NCBI RefSeq assembly: GCF_030284385.1
Contig: NZ_CP127221.1
Coordinates: forward strand, 868,001-932,000
Origin: Altererythrobacter rubellus
GTDB taxonomy: Bacteria; Pseudomonadota; Alphaproteobacteria; Sphingomonadales; Sphingomonadaceae
Length of the DNA: 64,000 bases
Reading direction: 5' to 3'
The notes below the pieces were generated by a model. The model was not told where the DNA came from, did not search any database, and was given only the letters and a program-made list of their open reading frames with translations. Below, one piece after another: positions 8,953-18,673 of this stretch. Numbering within the stretch: the stretch's first letter is position 1; each line of letters starts with the position of its first letter. A program made the position numbers and the translations under genes.

Positions 8953-10485
8953 CTAGCGCAGTCGAACCGCGATGTAGCTGGGTGAGCCGCCACGGCGCTG
9001 GATGCGCAGAAGCACAGCCTCCCGTCCGGTGCTTTCAGCTTCAGCCACAACCGCTTCCAAGTCGGTTACGTTCGCTGTCTCTTGGTAGTTTGCAGAGAGA
9101 ATGATGTCGCCGCGGCGCAGCCCCTTTCGCGCAGCGTCTGCGTTTTGATCAACCGCACCAATGACTAGGCCGGTCACATCTTCGCCTGCACCCAACTGCC
9201 GCGCGATTTGCGGGGTCAGGGTTATAACCTGCAGGCCAAGCTTTTCCTCGATTGTGCCGTCTGATTCGTCAGGGGTTTCGTCTGGCTCTGCATCGGGATC
9301 GAACATTTGTTGGCGACGAAGCTCGTCTTCGCTCGGACGTTTCGCAACCGTTGCCGTCACGCGCAACTCTTCGCCATCGCGGATGAGATCGATTGGAATA
9401 CGCGTGCCCGGCTTGATGTTGGCAACGAGGAATGACAGCGTCTGTTCGGTTGTTACCGGCTGATTGTTAATCGCGGTCACGACATCACCCGGTTTGATAC
9501 CAGCGCGCTCAGCCGCGCCATCGGGCTGAACAACTTGCACAAATTCGCCGCGGTTCTTCGGCAGGCCGAGAGAGTCGGCCAAATCGTCGTTCACCGGCAC
9601 GATATTTACGCCCAGGAAGCCGCGCTCGATCTCTTCACCATCGCGCAACTGCGCGACAATCGGTGCTGCAATCTCTGCAGGGATGGCAAAACCGATCCCT
9701 ACGCTGCCGCCATTTGGCGAGATGATCGCATTATTGACGCCGATCACATTGCCACGCATGTCGAACAGAGGACCACCCGAATTGCCTCGGTTGATGCTGG
9801 CATCGGTCTGGATATAGCGGTCATACGCGCCGCCGCCAGTATTACGCAGCACCGACGACACGATACCGCTCGTCACTGTTCCACCCAGTCCGAAAGGGTT
9901 ACCGATAGCGATCACCCAGTCACCGACGCGCGCGCCTTGAGAATCGCCGAATTGCACGAACGGGAAGTCGCGGCCGCTGGAAATCTTGAGCACTGCCAGG
10001 TCTGACGCGGGATCTGCGCCCACCAGTTCGGCTTCGTACTCCGTGCCATCCGGCATTGTGACTGTGATTTCTTCCAGCGTAGCGCGATTGTCCGGCGCAA
10101 CAACATGGTTGTTGGTCACGACATAGCCATCGGCCGAGATAATGAAGCCCGAACCCAGCGATTGTCCTTCGCGGAACTGCGGCTGTTGCTGTTGGTTGTT
10201 TCCGTCACCGCGGCGGTTGAAGAAATTCTCGAAAGGTGTGCCCGCGAAAGGGTTGCCTTGTTGGCGCACTTCAATGCGCTGACGTGTCGAGATATTCACC
10301 ACCGCTGGCTGTAGCTGCGCGGTCAGATCGGCAAAGCTGGCCGGTGCGCCCTGACGCGGCACAATCTGCTGCATCGCGGCATCATCATTCTGGGCAACTT
10401 GCGCACCAGCGGGATAGCCGGTCGCGAGGGAAAGGCTTGCTCCGCCAATCAGAAGGGCAGTGGTCAGTCCATATACGTAACGCAC
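8953..10485 (-). CDS. Do/DegP family periplasmic serine protease
   Basis: HtrA-type protease and chaperone for misfolded envelope proteins. The 510-residue precursor has a signal peptide (about 1-29). Its chymotrypsin-like domain has the full triad: His127 in NNHVVAP, Asp162 in ASDLAVLKI, Ser236 in RGNSGGPLF. Two PDZ domains follow, the first starting at ERGFLGVNIVPVN and the second after an acidic linker (DPDAEPDETPDESD). A Gln-rich loop (GDGNNQQQQPQ) lies before the catalytic His. It sits directly downstream of hflKC, another membrane-quality-control system, but has its own 189-base upstream region. Confidence 0.94.
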   Translation of the reverse strand: MRYVYGLTTALLIGGASLSLATGYPAGAQVAQNDDAAMQQIVPRQGAPASFADLTAQLQPAVVNISTRQRIEVRQQGNPFAGTPFENFFNRRGDGNNQQQQPQFREGQSLGSGFIISADGYVVTNNHVVAPDNRATLEEITVTMPDGTEYEAELVGADPASDLAVLKISSGRDFPFVQFGDSQGARVGDWVIAIGNPFGLGGTVTSGIVSSVLRNTGGGAYDRYIQTDASINRGNSGGPLFDMRGNVIGVNNAIISPNGGSVGIGFAIPAEIAAPIVAQLRDGEEIERGFLGVNIVPVNDDLADSLGLPKNRGEFVQVVQPDGAAERAGIKPGDVVTAINNQPVTTEQTLSFLVANIKPGTRIPIDLIRDGEELRVTATVAKRPSEDELRRQQMFDPDAEPDETPDESDGTIEEKLGLQVITLTPQIARQLGAGEDVTGLVIGAVDQNADAARKGLRRGDIILSANYQETANVTDLEAVVAEAESTGREAVLLRIQRRGGSPSYIAVRLR

Positions 10486-10645
10486 AGGCTTATTGTCCTT
10501 TCAATCTCACTTCGTTCCCATTGCAGCTTAGTTAGGATTCGCTGCTGGGCAGGTTTCAATTACGATGCATTTATGCGCTTGGATGCACTTAACCGTATTT
10601 GAACGACAGATGTAATCGGTAGGTGTGCATCAACCGTTCGTCGGT

Positions 10646-10667
10646 CGGGGCAGCACGGGCTGCCCCG
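10646..10667. terminator. hairpin after hflC
   Basis: CGGGGCAGC (10646-10654) and GCTGCCCCG (10659-10667) form a perfect nine-pair stem with a four-base loop, eight bases beyond the hflC stop. No clear T-run follows on the minus strand, so efficient termination is only inferred. Confidence 0.55.
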
Positions 10668-10674
10668 TCCACAT

Positions 10675-11520
10675 TCATCGACGACCGCGGAACTGGCGGA
10701 AATACTCGCTATCCTGATCCAGAACCATGGAGCTTTCGCCTGTGCCTTGTTCAAAGGTACGGCGATAGCTTTCCATGGCGCGGTAGAAGTCATAAAATTC
10801 CGGGTCCTTGCCATAGGCATCCGCATAGGTCGAAGCGGCTGCCGCTTCGGCTTCTGCGCGAATGATCTGCGCGTTCTTGCGACCTTGAGCCCGGATGGTT
10901 TCTGCCTCTTCCTGACGGTCAGACTGCATCCGTGTGAAGGCTGCGGTCAATGGCGTGCCTTCGGGCAAGTCAGCACGTTTGATCTGCACATCGATCACCT
11001 GCGCACCGTACTGACGCGCTTGGGTGTCGAGCGTGTCACGAATGCGCTGCATTGCCGTGCCGCGCTCTGCGGTTAGCAACGATGCAAAGGTCCGGCGGCC
11101 CAATTCCTGACGAAGAACCGAGGTCAGGATCGGCGCAAGCTGCAGTGCGACGTTCTCTTCCGTGCCTGCGTTCTCGATCATCTGGACCGGATCGATAATG
11201 CGGAAACGCGCATAAGCGTCGACTTGGAGACGCTGTTGGTCGCTGGTCAGAACTTCCTGCTGTTCCATGTCGAGATCGAGCACTCGGCGATCGACCATCT
11301 GTACATTATCCACGATCGGAATCCGCCACCAGATGCCAGCTTTAGTCTCGCCAAACGGAACATCCGGACGATAAATATTGACGACGCTGTGAGGCTCACC
11401 CGTCCGGATGATCACAGCCTGCTCGTCTTCGGAGACAACGAACAATGAGGAGAACGCCAATGCGATTAGCATGAAGATGCTGATCACTGAGGCCTTATAG
11501 TTTTCCCAGATATGTTCCAT
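10675..11520 (-). CDS. hflC: protease modulator HflC
   Basis: SPFH/band-7 membrane protein of 281 residues that forms the HflK-HflC complex regulating FtsH. One N-terminal membrane segment (about 12-30) precedes the band-7 domain (EDEQAVIIRTGEP onward). A helical region rich in Ala, Glu and Arg (QEEAETIRAQGRKNAQIIRAEA, interrupted) and a short C-terminal tail follow. It starts four bases after the hflK stop, in the usual hflK-hflC order. Bulk is periplasmic by family precedent. Confidence 0.93.
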   Translation of the reverse strand: MEHIWENYKASVISIFMLIALAFSSLFVVSEDEQAVIIRTGEPHSVVNIYRPDVPFGETKAGIWWRIPIVDNVQMVDRRVLDLDMEQQEVLTSDQQRLQVDAYARFRIIDPVQMIENAGTEENVALQLAPILTSVLRQELGRRTFASLLTAERGTAMQRIRDTLDTQARQYGAQVIDVQIKRADLPEGTPLTAAFTRMQSDRQEEAETIRAQGRKNAQIIRAEAEAAAASTYADAYGKDPEFYDFYRAMESYRRTFEQGTGESSMVLDQDSEYFRQFRGRR

Positions 11521-11523
11521 GGC

Positions 11524-12645
11524 TTACTGACCTCCTGCAGGTGGAGTTACCACTTGCGGTTGTGCTTCGCGCGAACGGCGCTGAACTTCCGGCAGCGGCA
11601 GATAAGGCGTCACGCCATCGGCCTCGATAATGGTCTTGTCGGTCTTCGCCAGAACGCTTTCCATGGTTTCATAGTACAGGCGTCTCCGCGTGACTTCCGG
11701 TGCCAAACGGTACTCACCGTAGATCTGGTTAAACGCTTCTGCATCACCTTCAGCGCGTGCAAGCAACTGTTGCGCATAACGCTGCGCCTGGTTGATATCA
11801 CGTTCTGCATCCTGCTGCGCGGCAAGCACGTCATTGAAAGCTTCAATCACTTGCTGGGGCGGGTCGGTCTTGTCGATTTCGATACCCTGTACCGCGATGC
11901 CTGCACGATAACCGTCAAGCATCGCCTGCATTCTGGTCATCACGGCCAACTCGATATCAGCTCGCCCTGCACCGGACAGAACACGGTCAAGCGGCTGCTC
12001 GGCAACCGACGCTCGCATGGCGGCTTCGGCGGCTTCCAAAATGGTTTCTTCCGGTCCTTCCAACTGGAATTGGTAATCTGACAGATTCTTGATGTTCCAA
12101 CGCACCAGATAACTCAGATCAACCAAGTTCTGGTCGCCTGTCAGGATCAGTTTTTCCTGATTGCCTTCCGGAATTTTTGCTGAACGGATCTGGCTCACAT
12201 TCTCGACCGTCACTTGCTGGACTGGCCACGGTAGCGTCCAGTTGGTGCCAGGATTGAGTGTGGCGGCATATTTACCGCCCAGCCAGGTTACTACGCCTTG
12301 CTGGCGCGGCTGGACAAAATGAACAGACGAAAGGCCGAGCCACAGCACAGCTGCGCCGCCCAAAATCAACGGCAGCCAGCTCTTGCCGCCTGACCTTTGG
12401 GGCATCCGGAAGTTCGGACCGCGTGGTCCGCCGCCACCTCTGCGCGGACCTTCAGGGCCGCGATTCTTGAAGATATCTTCGATATTGGCAGAGCGGCGCT
12501 TGCCGCTTCCTCCGCCCGGAAGCCAGGGATTGCGCGGGCCGCCGCCCTTGTCATCGCCGTTGTCGCCGCCACCAGAAGGGCCGTCATCCCCTCCATCGCC
12601 GCCGTCATTGTTGCCCCCACTGCCCCACGGGCTTTTTCCAGCCAT
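11524..12645 (-). CDS. hflK: FtsH protease activity modulator HflK
   Basis: Partner of HflC in the membrane complex around FtsH. The N-terminus is extremely Gly/Asp-rich (GGNNDGGDGGDDGPSGGGDN). A single membrane helix lies near residues 96-115, then the band-7 domain and a coiled-coil region. I chose the ATG at 12645, giving MAGKSPWGS, because Gly-rich HflK proteins usually begin close to this motif. The ATG at 12687, adding 14 mostly hydrophobic residues, is a real alternative and neither has a strong ribosome site. It is divergent from mrp. Confidence 0.9.
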   Translation of the reverse strand: MAGKSPWGSGGNNDGGDGGDDGPSGGGDNGDDKGGGPRNPWLPGGGSGKRRSANIEDIFKNRGPEGPRRGGGGPRGPNFRMPQRSGGKSWLPLILGGAAVLWLGLSSVHFVQPRQQGVVTWLGGKYAATLNPGTNWTLPWPVQQVTVENVSQIRSAKIPEGNQEKLILTGDQNLVDLSYLVRWNIKNLSDYQFQLEGPEETILEAAEAAMRASVAEQPLDRVLSGAGRADIELAVMTRMQAMLDGYRAGIAVQGIEIDKTDPPQQVIEAFNDVLAAQQDAERDINQAQRYAQQLLARAEGDAEAFNQIYGEYRLAPEVTRRRLYYETMESVLAKTDKTIIEADGVTPYLPLPEVQRRSREAQPQVVTPPAGGQ

Positions 12646-12760
12646 TGCGAGCACGATCGAATTTCGAAAGTCGATAAACTTGGTCATAGTTCTTTTATAG
12701 GAGCGCTTCCGGCGAAAAACAGGGGTTGTCTTACGGAAATTGGTGCTAGGGGCTTGGCCC

Positions 12761-13726
12761 ATGAATTCGAAGGATCTGATTTCCCACCTTCCTGAAGCAA
12801 TTGCCGCACGGGTAAAGAGCGCCACCAGGGTTGGCGAACGGGCAATTGTCGTGCTCGATGCAAGCGGCCTGCCGCCTCAAGATCGGACGCATGTCGAACA
12901 GCAGATCATTGATGCGTTGAGTTCGGTAGAAGGTTTGAGTGACGTGCGCGTGGCGATGATGGCTGACAAGGTCAAGCGCCGCATCATTGCGATTGGATCG
13001 GGCAAGGGCGGTGTGGGCAAGTCAACGCTGACCACGAATCTCGCGGTTGCTTTGCGAAGACTGGGTGTGAAAGTTGGGGTGGTTGATGCCGATATCTACG
13101 GCCCCTCTCAGCCCAAATTGCTCAAGACCGAAGGGATGAAGCCGGAAGCGGCGGGCGAAAAGCTGATCCCGGTTGAAAGCGAATATGGTGTGCCCGTCCT
13201 GTCGATGGGATTTTTGGTAAAGCCTGCGCAAGCGCTTGCATGGCGTGGGCCGATGGCGGGCAATGCGTTAAATCAGCTGATCGATGCTGAATGGGGCGAG
13301 ACCGAATTGTTGTTGATCGATCTACCGCCCGGCACAGGCGATGTGCAGCTCTCTATGCTGCAAAAGCAAAAACCCGACGGCGCCGTGTTGGTATCCACTC
13401 CACAGGATCTTGCGCTGATCGATGCCGCACGTGCAGGCCAGTTGTTTGAACAAGCCCATGTCCCGATCATCGGACTGGTCGAAAATATGGCGGGTTATAC
13501 CTGCCCGCATTGCGGCGAAGTGTCTCACCCTTTTGGCAGGGGGGGATTCGAAGAGATGGCAGGCAAGGTCGATATTCCCTTCCTTGGCCGCATTCCGCTT
13601 GCGTTGCCGATCCGCGAAGCCGGCGATAGCGGCAACCCTCCGGCAGCGCGCGATTTGCCGGAAGGCGAGGCATTTATTCAAGTTGCGCAGAAAGTCGCTG
13701 ATTGGCTGGCAAGGGAGAGCGCCTGA
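12761..13726 (+). CDS. apbC: Mrp/NBP35 family iron-sulfur cluster carrier ATPase
   Basis: Cytosolic P-loop ATPase that carries Fe-S clusters to target apoproteins. The 321-residue protein has an N-terminal MIP18-like domain. The deviant Walker A motif GSGKGGVGKST, the DADIYGPSQ switch and the cluster-binding CPHC (in YTCPHCGE) follow. The ATG at 12761 starts the conserved sequence; upstream in-frame TTG/GTG codons are poor. The next gene begins two bases after its stop and encodes a molybdenum hydroxylase-like subunit whose family partners need Fe-S clusters. Confidence 0.93.
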   Translation: MNSKDLISHLPEAIAARVKSATRVGERAIVVLDASGLPPQDRTHVEQQIIDALSSVEGLSDVRVAMMADKVKRRIIAIGSGKGGVGKSTLTTNLAVALRRLGVKVGVVDADIYGPSQPKLLKTEGMKPEAAGEKLIPVESEYGVPVLSMGFLVKPAQALAWRGPMAGNALNQLIDAEWGETELLLIDLPPGTGDVQLSMLQKQKPDGAVLVSTPQDLALIDAARAGQLFEQAHVPIIGLVENMAGYTCPHCGEVSHPFGRGGFEEMAGKVDIPFLGRIPLALPIREAGDSGNPPAARDLPEGEAFIQVAQKVADWLARESA

Positions 13727-13728
13727 CT

Positions 13729-15999
13729 ATGGCGATTACGCGGCGCGGATTGCTGGTAGGAGCGGCAGCGGGCGGCGGTCTGCTGATCGCGTGGACGCTG
13801 TATCCGCGCAGCTTCCCAAATCCGCTGCAAGCGCGCGATGGCGAGCAGATCTTCGATGCCTGGCTCAAGATTGCCAGCGACGGTGTTATTACGGTTGCTG
13901 TGCCGCAGTTGGAAATGGGGCAAGGCATTACCACGCTGATCCCGCAGCTGGTTGCAGCCGAACTGGGCGCTGACTGGCGCCAGATTGCGGTCGAACCTGC
14001 GCCAGTAAGCGGCGAATATGCCAATGTCCCGCTGGCTGCGAAATGGGCACCCATGTGGGCAAACTTTCCGGCCCTGGCCGACGACCCAGATGGAACGTTG
14101 GCGACGCGTTTTGCGCAAACCGAGCGGCTCAACATCACCGGTGATGGGACATCGCTCGATGCGTTCGAGGAGCCATGCCGTTTAGCTGCGGCTTCGGCGC
14201 GGGCCATGCTGGCACAGGCTGCTGCTGCGCGCTGGAATGTCGAGTGGGAGGAATGCCGCGCGAGTGCGGGCTTTATCGTCTATGAGGATCGCAGCTTGAG
14301 CTTTGGCGAGCTGGCGATGGAGGCGGCTGAATTCGATCCGCCAGACCCGCCTCCATTAATGCCGGAGCCCTATAGCGAGGATGCCTTGCCCGGCGAAGCG
14401 GGGGGCGAAGGCGCCTTTCCGCGCTTGGACTTGCCATCAAAAGTCGATGGTTCGTTCCTGTTCGCAGGTGATGTGCGTCTGCCCGGCATGGTCTACGCAG
14501 CGATCCGCCACGGTCCGCTCGACAAGGCTGAGTTGACAGAGTTCAACCCGTTCAACGCGCGCAATATCAGCGGTATTGTCGGAGCGGTAAAAGGCAAACG
14601 CTGGCTGTCCGTTGTGGCGACAAGCTGGTGGGCGGCTGAGCAGGCGCTCGACACGATGGGGGCACGCTTCAGGGTGGAGCATCTCGTTGATAGCGACATG
14701 ATCGAGGAGCAGCTTGACCGCGCAGTCACCACTGGCGAAGCTGAGCGAATTGCGGAGCGCGGTGATCCCGATGCCCGCCTGGAAACGCCCGATTTGGAGC
14801 TGCGCTACGATATCGAGCCTGGACTGCATGCCACGAACGAGACCAGCACGGCGACCGCGCGATTTGTTGATGGCAAGCTGGAGCTTTGGATCGCTTCCCA
14901 AGCGCCCGAGCGCGCCCGGATCGCAGCCGCGCGCGCAATCGGTATCGACGTCGAAGATGTCGTTCTGTTCCCGATGCCCGCCGGTGGTAGCTTTGACCGG
15001 CGCTATGAGCATGATCACGCCATCGAAGTTGCGCTGATCGCGCGAGAGATCGCGCGGCCGGTGCAACTGGTCTGGTCTCGTTGGCAGGAAATTTTGGCTT
15101 CGCGTCCACGTTCGCCCGCTGCGATCTCGATAGCCGCAAAGATTGATCGAGGTGCGGATGCGCGGATCGAAGCCATGCGCACGCGGATCGCCATGCCGCC
15201 AGCCAACCTGGAGTTCGGGCAACGTCTGTTTGAAAACTCCGCCACGTGGTCTGCCATTCGTGACACAGAGGGAAAAGCGGATAGCTTGGCGGGCGAAGGC
15301 GCGATGCCGCCTTACGCAATTCCAGACGCGGCGGTGGATCATGTGCCGGTGGAGATCGGCTTGCCCGTATCTCGTCTGCGCGGCAACGCCAATACATACA
15401 CGGCTTTTGCGATTGAAAGCTTCATCGATGAAGTGGCGAGCGAGAGAGGGCGCGAACCGCTGTCATTCCGTATGGCCATGCTAGGCAGCGACACACGGCT
15501 CGCCGCATGTTTGCAGCGCGCAGCCAGCCTGGCTGAGTGGGGCGGCGGCGTTGATCAAAGTGGTCAGGGTATTGCATGCCACCGGATCGGCGATGCGGAG
15601 AGTGGTGGACGCATTGCCTGCGTCGCAACGGCGCGGGCTGGCGAGGGCGGCGTTCGCGTGGATCAGATAGTGGCGGCAGTCGATATTGGGCGGATCGTCA
15701 ATCTAGACATTGCGCGTCAACAGATCGAAGGAGGTCTTGTGTTCGGCCTCGCAACTGCGATGGGCGCGAGCACGCGATATTCTGGCGGACTGCTGCAATC
15801 CCAACAATTGAGCGCGCTCAACTTACCGGCTCTGGCCGATTGTCCGGAGATTATCGTCGATTTCATCGCGAGCGATGCGCGGGCGTTTGATCCGGGCGAA
15901 TTGGGCGCTGTGGTGGCCGCGCCAGCCATTGCAAACGCACTTTATTCAGCCACCGGCTTGAGAATGCGCCGCTTGCCCCTACTTTCAGACGGCTTATGA
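13729..15999 (+). CDS. xanthine dehydrogenase-family molybdopterin-binding subunit (IorB-like), orphan
   Basis: Large molybdenum-cofactor subunit of the isoquinoline 1-oxidoreductase/aldehyde oxidase type, 756 residues. It starts with a Tat-like signal (ITRRGLLVGAAAGGGLLIA), suggesting folded export. The family's N-terminal VPQLEMGQGITT is clear. Two usual signatures are changed: GGGFGRR reads GGSFDRR, and the catalytic-Glu region GVGEPG reads DPGELG, keeping the Glu. No small [2Fe-2S] subunit gene adjoins, though family enzymes need one. The ATG at 13729 follows the mrp stop almost directly. Substrate is unknown. Confidence 0.82.
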   Translation: MAITRRGLLVGAAAGGGLLIAWTLYPRSFPNPLQARDGEQIFDAWLKIASDGVITVAVPQLEMGQGITTLIPQLVAAELGADWRQIAVEPAPVSGEYANVPLAAKWAPMWANFPALADDPDGTLATRFAQTERLNITGDGTSLDAFEEPCRLAAASARAMLAQAAAARWNVEWEECRASAGFIVYEDRSLSFGELAMEAAEFDPPDPPPLMPEPYSEDALPGEAGGEGAFPRLDLPSKVDGSFLFAGDVRLPGMVYAAIRHGPLDKAELTEFNPFNARNISGIVGAVKGKRWLSVVATSWWAAEQALDTMGARFRVEHLVDSDMIEEQLDRAVTTGEAERIAERGDPDARLETPDLELRYDIEPGLHATNETSTATARFVDGKLELWIASQAPERARIAAARAIGIDVEDVVLFPMPAGGSFDRRYEHDHAIEVALIAREIARPVQLVWSRWQEILASRPRSPAAISIAAKIDRGADARIEAMRTRIAMPPANLEFGQRLFENSATWSAIRDTEGKADSLAGEGAMPPYAIPDAAVDHVPVEIGLPVSRLRGNANTYTAFAIESFIDEVASERGREPLSFRMAMLGSDTRLAACLQRAASLAEWGGGVDQSGQGIACHRIGDAESGGRIACVATARAGEGGVRVDQIVAAVDIGRIVNLDIARQQIEGGLVFGLATAMGASTRYSGGLLQSQQLSALNLPALADCPEIIVDFIASDARAFDPGELGAVVAAPAIANALYSATGLRMRRLPLLSDGL

Positions 16000-16090
16000 C
16001 GTATCTGCTTTCAGTCCCGAGGACCCTAGAGAACCCTGCGCTCTGTCGCTCCTCCGCTAGCGGCAGCTTCCGGGTTGGGATGCTCCCCGC

Positions 16091-17125
16091 GTGACCTGGC
16101 AGCAGCAACAACTCCCGTCAGATCACCCGCCAGTCAATAGCGGCCGTGTTGGCTTGCTCGTGGTCAATCTGGGCACGCCCGACTCACCTGAGCCGCGTGA
16201 TGTGAAGCGTTATCTGAAGGAGTTCCTGTCCGACCCGCGTGTGATCGAGATACCGGCTGTGATCTGGCAGGTGATCCTGCGCGGGATCATTCTCAACACG
16301 CGCCCGAAAAAGAGCGCCAAGGCATATGCAAAAGTGTGGACCGATGAAGGTTCGCCCTTGCTGGTCATCACACGCGATCAAGCACGCGGTCTTCAGAATC
16401 GTTTGGGCGATAAAGTGATTGTGCGCCACGCCATGCGTTATGGACAGCCATCGATCCCGCAGGAACTGAAAGCGCTGCAAGAGGCCGGGTGCGATCGCAT
16501 TTTGCTTGCACCGCTTTACCCGCAATATTCGGGTGCGACCACTGCCACCGTGGTCGACAAGGCAGCCGAATATCTTGGCGATACGCGATGGCAAGCGGCG
16601 TTGCGAACACTCCCCGCCTATCATGACGATCCAGCTTATATCGAGGCATTGGAAGCGGACATCACCTGTCAGCTTTCCGCACTCGATTTCAAGCCTGAAG
16701 TTCTGCTGCTCAGCTTCCACGGAATGCCGCTGCGCACGTTGGAACTGGGCGATCCCTATCATTGCCATTGTCGTAAGACCGCGCGATTGCTCGCTGAACG
16801 GCTGGTAAAAGTCGAAGGCCTGGAAGACTTGCGCATTGAAACAAGTTTCCAGTCACGGTTTGGCAAGGCGAAATGGCTGGAGCCGGCAACCGATCACACG
16901 CTTGTGGCGGAAGCGGAAAAGGGAACCAGGCGCATCGCGGTCGTTGCACCCGGATTTTCCGCTGATTGCGTCGAAACTCTGGAAGAGCTCGCGCTAGAAG
17001 GTCGCGACGAGTTTTTGGAAGCTGGCGGTAAGGATTGCGCCGTCTTGTCATGCCTCAATACGTCCGAAGCAGGCATGCAAATGCTCGAAACTATCATGCG
17101 CCGCGAACTTTCAGGCTGGATTTAG
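16091..17125 (+). CDS. hemH: ferrochelatase
   Basis: Inserts ferrous iron into protoporphyrin IX, the last step of heme synthesis. The 344-residue protein shows LLVVNLGTPDSPEP near the start, the porphyrin-binding region PLYPQYSGATTA, and LLSFHGMPLRTLELGDPYH with the metal-site His. FQSRFGKAKWLEP and the C-terminal GFSADCVETLEEL complete the signature. It starts with GTG at 16091 without an obvious strong ribosome site. The following P450 is a heme user; co-transcription is possible (60-base gap). Confidence 0.95.
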   Translation: MTWQQQQLPSDHPPVNSGRVGLLVVNLGTPDSPEPRDVKRYLKEFLSDPRVIEIPAVIWQVILRGIILNTRPKKSAKAYAKVWTDEGSPLLVITRDQARGLQNRLGDKVIVRHAMRYGQPSIPQELKALQEAGCDRILLAPLYPQYSGATTATVVDKAAEYLGDTRWQAALRTLPAYHDDPAYIEALEADITCQLSALDFKPEVLLLSFHGMPLRTLELGDPYHCHCRKTARLLAERLVKVEGLEDLRIETSFQSRFGKAKWLEPATDHTLVAEAEKGTRRIAVVAPGFSADCVETLEELALEGRDEFLEAGGKDCAVLSCLNTSEAGMQMLETIMRRELSGWI

Positions 17126-17185
17126 GCGCCTTTTCTATTAACATTGGGGTAAATAGCGAAACCGCTCGAAACTAGGACCACCCCC

Positions 17186-18601
17186 ATGGCAAGCATCGCT
17201 CAACCAACACCGAAATCATCCGAGCCTGTGGACACCGCTCCTCGGCATTGGACCGAAGGCAATCCTGATCCATCCGATCTAGATCACATTCCCGGCGAAG
17301 GCGGCTGGCCGATTGTCGGCAACACTTTCAAAATGCTGGCTGATCCGCATGCCTTTACCAAGCGCATGGTTGAAACATATGGCCGCGTCTACAAGACACG
17401 TGCATTCGGCGGCTGGAATGTCGCCCTGGTCGGACCCGAAGCGAATGAGCTGGTGTTGTTCAACAAGGACAAGATGTTCTCCAGCGAGCAAGGTTGGGGG
17501 CCGGTGCTGGATCAGCTGTTCCCGCGCGGCTTGATGTTGATGGATTTTGACCATCACCGGATTGACCGGCGCGCGCTGTCGATTGCCTTCAAGCCTGAAC
17601 CAATGCGGCATTATTCGGGCGCGCTCAATCGCGGGATCGCAAAGGAGATTGCCGGCTGGGAAGGTGATATGGCCTTCTATACGGCGATCAAGAAGCTTAC
17701 GCTTGATCTGGCGGCAGACAGTTTCATCGGTATCCCCTGGGGGCCAGAGGCCGATAGGATCAACGCGGCCTTTGTCGACATGGTGCAGGCTTCGGTTGCG
17801 CCGGTGCGCCGCCCCTTGCCTTTCACCAAAATGCGCAAGGGTGTGAAGGGCCGTGAGTTCCTGGTCGATTACTTCACCAAGGAAACGCATCGCCGCCGCG
17901 AAGAAGGCGGCGGGCAGGATATGTTCAGCCAGTTTGCCACGGCAACCCGCGAGGATGGCACATTGCTGCCGGTCGACGAAGTGGTCGATCACATGAACTT
18001 CCTGATGATGGCTGCGCATGATACGATCACATCTTCAGCGACATCGCTAATCTTTCTGCTCGCCAAATATCCGCAGTGGCAGGACAATATCCGCGACGAG
18101 ATCATCGCTGTCACCGGCGGCCCGGATGCAGAAGGCAATCCGCGCCCGTTGAGTTATGACGATCTGGGCAAGCTTGAATTGACCGAGATGGCGTTCAAGG
18201 AGGCGTTGCGGCTTATTCCGCCGGTCCCATCCATGCCGCGCCGGGCGCTCAAGGCGTTTGAATTCGGGGGGTGTTCCATTCCCGCTGGAACTCCGGTTGG
18301 AATCAATATTCACCACACGCACCATGATGAAACGCTGTGGCCAGATCCCTCCACATTCGATCCGATGCGGTTTACGCCGGAGAAAGTGAAGGCGCGGCAC
18401 AAATATGCGTGGGTGCCGTTTGGTGGCGGCGCGCATATGTGTCTGGGCCTGCACTTTGCATATATGCAAGTGAAGATCCTACTCGCGCAATTGCTACAAC
18501 AATATTCGATTGAAGTGGCGCCGGGATATGAACCGGAGTGGCAGGCGTGGCCGATCCCTCAGCCGAAAGATGGGCTGAAGGTGAGTTTCAGGAAGTTGTG
18601 A
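17186..18601 (+). CDS. cytochrome P450
   Basis: Heme monooxygenase of 471 residues with all core motifs. These are the I-helix MAAHDTITSSA (acid-alcohol pair DT), the K-helix EALR for ExxR, the FDPMRF meander, and the heme loop FGGGAHMCLG with cysteinate C419. The heme loop carries His where most P450s have Arg (FxxGxRxCxG), a pattern also seen in CYP51. There is no membrane anchor, so it should be soluble and need separate ferredoxin partners, none of which adjoin. I cannot assign a CYP family or substrate; a lipid or terpenoid substrate is possible. Confidence 0.9.
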   Translation: MASIAQPTPKSSEPVDTAPRHWTEGNPDPSDLDHIPGEGGWPIVGNTFKMLADPHAFTKRMVETYGRVYKTRAFGGWNVALVGPEANELVLFNKDKMFSSEQGWGPVLDQLFPRGLMLMDFDHHRIDRRALSIAFKPEPMRHYSGALNRGIAKEIAGWEGDMAFYTAIKKLTLDLAADSFIGIPWGPEADRINAAFVDMVQASVAPVRRPLPFTKMRKGVKGREFLVDYFTKETHRRREEGGGQDMFSQFATATREDGTLLPVDEVVDHMNFLMMAAHDTITSSATSLIFLLAKYPQWQDNIRDEIIAVTGGPDAEGNPRPLSYDDLGKLELTEMAFKEALRLIPPVPSMPRRALKAFEFGGCSIPAGTPVGINIHHTHHDETLWPDPSTFDPMRFTPEKVKARHKYAWVPFGGGAHMCLGLHFAYMQVKILLAQLLQQYSIEVAPGYEPEWQAWPIPQPKDGLKVSFRKL

Positions 18602-18610
18602 TCTAGCCAT

Positions 18611-18636
18611 CTGCCTCTGAGTTCCTGCGGAGGCAG
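18611..18636. repeat. inverted repeat downstream of the P450 gene
   Basis: CTGCCTC (18611-18617) and GAGGCAG (18630-18636) are perfect seven-base arms around a 12-base loop, ten bases after the P450 stop. It may help end transcription, but no T-run follows. Confidence 0.45.
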
Positions 18637-18673
18637 AAACCTGAAACGGCTGGCAAGTCAACCGTGGCCCTTG

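Noticed and set aside
14437..15342. 301-codon open frame on the minus strand
   Set aside because: It is the shadow of the molybdenum hydroxylase gene, whose plus-strand frame has clear family motifs.
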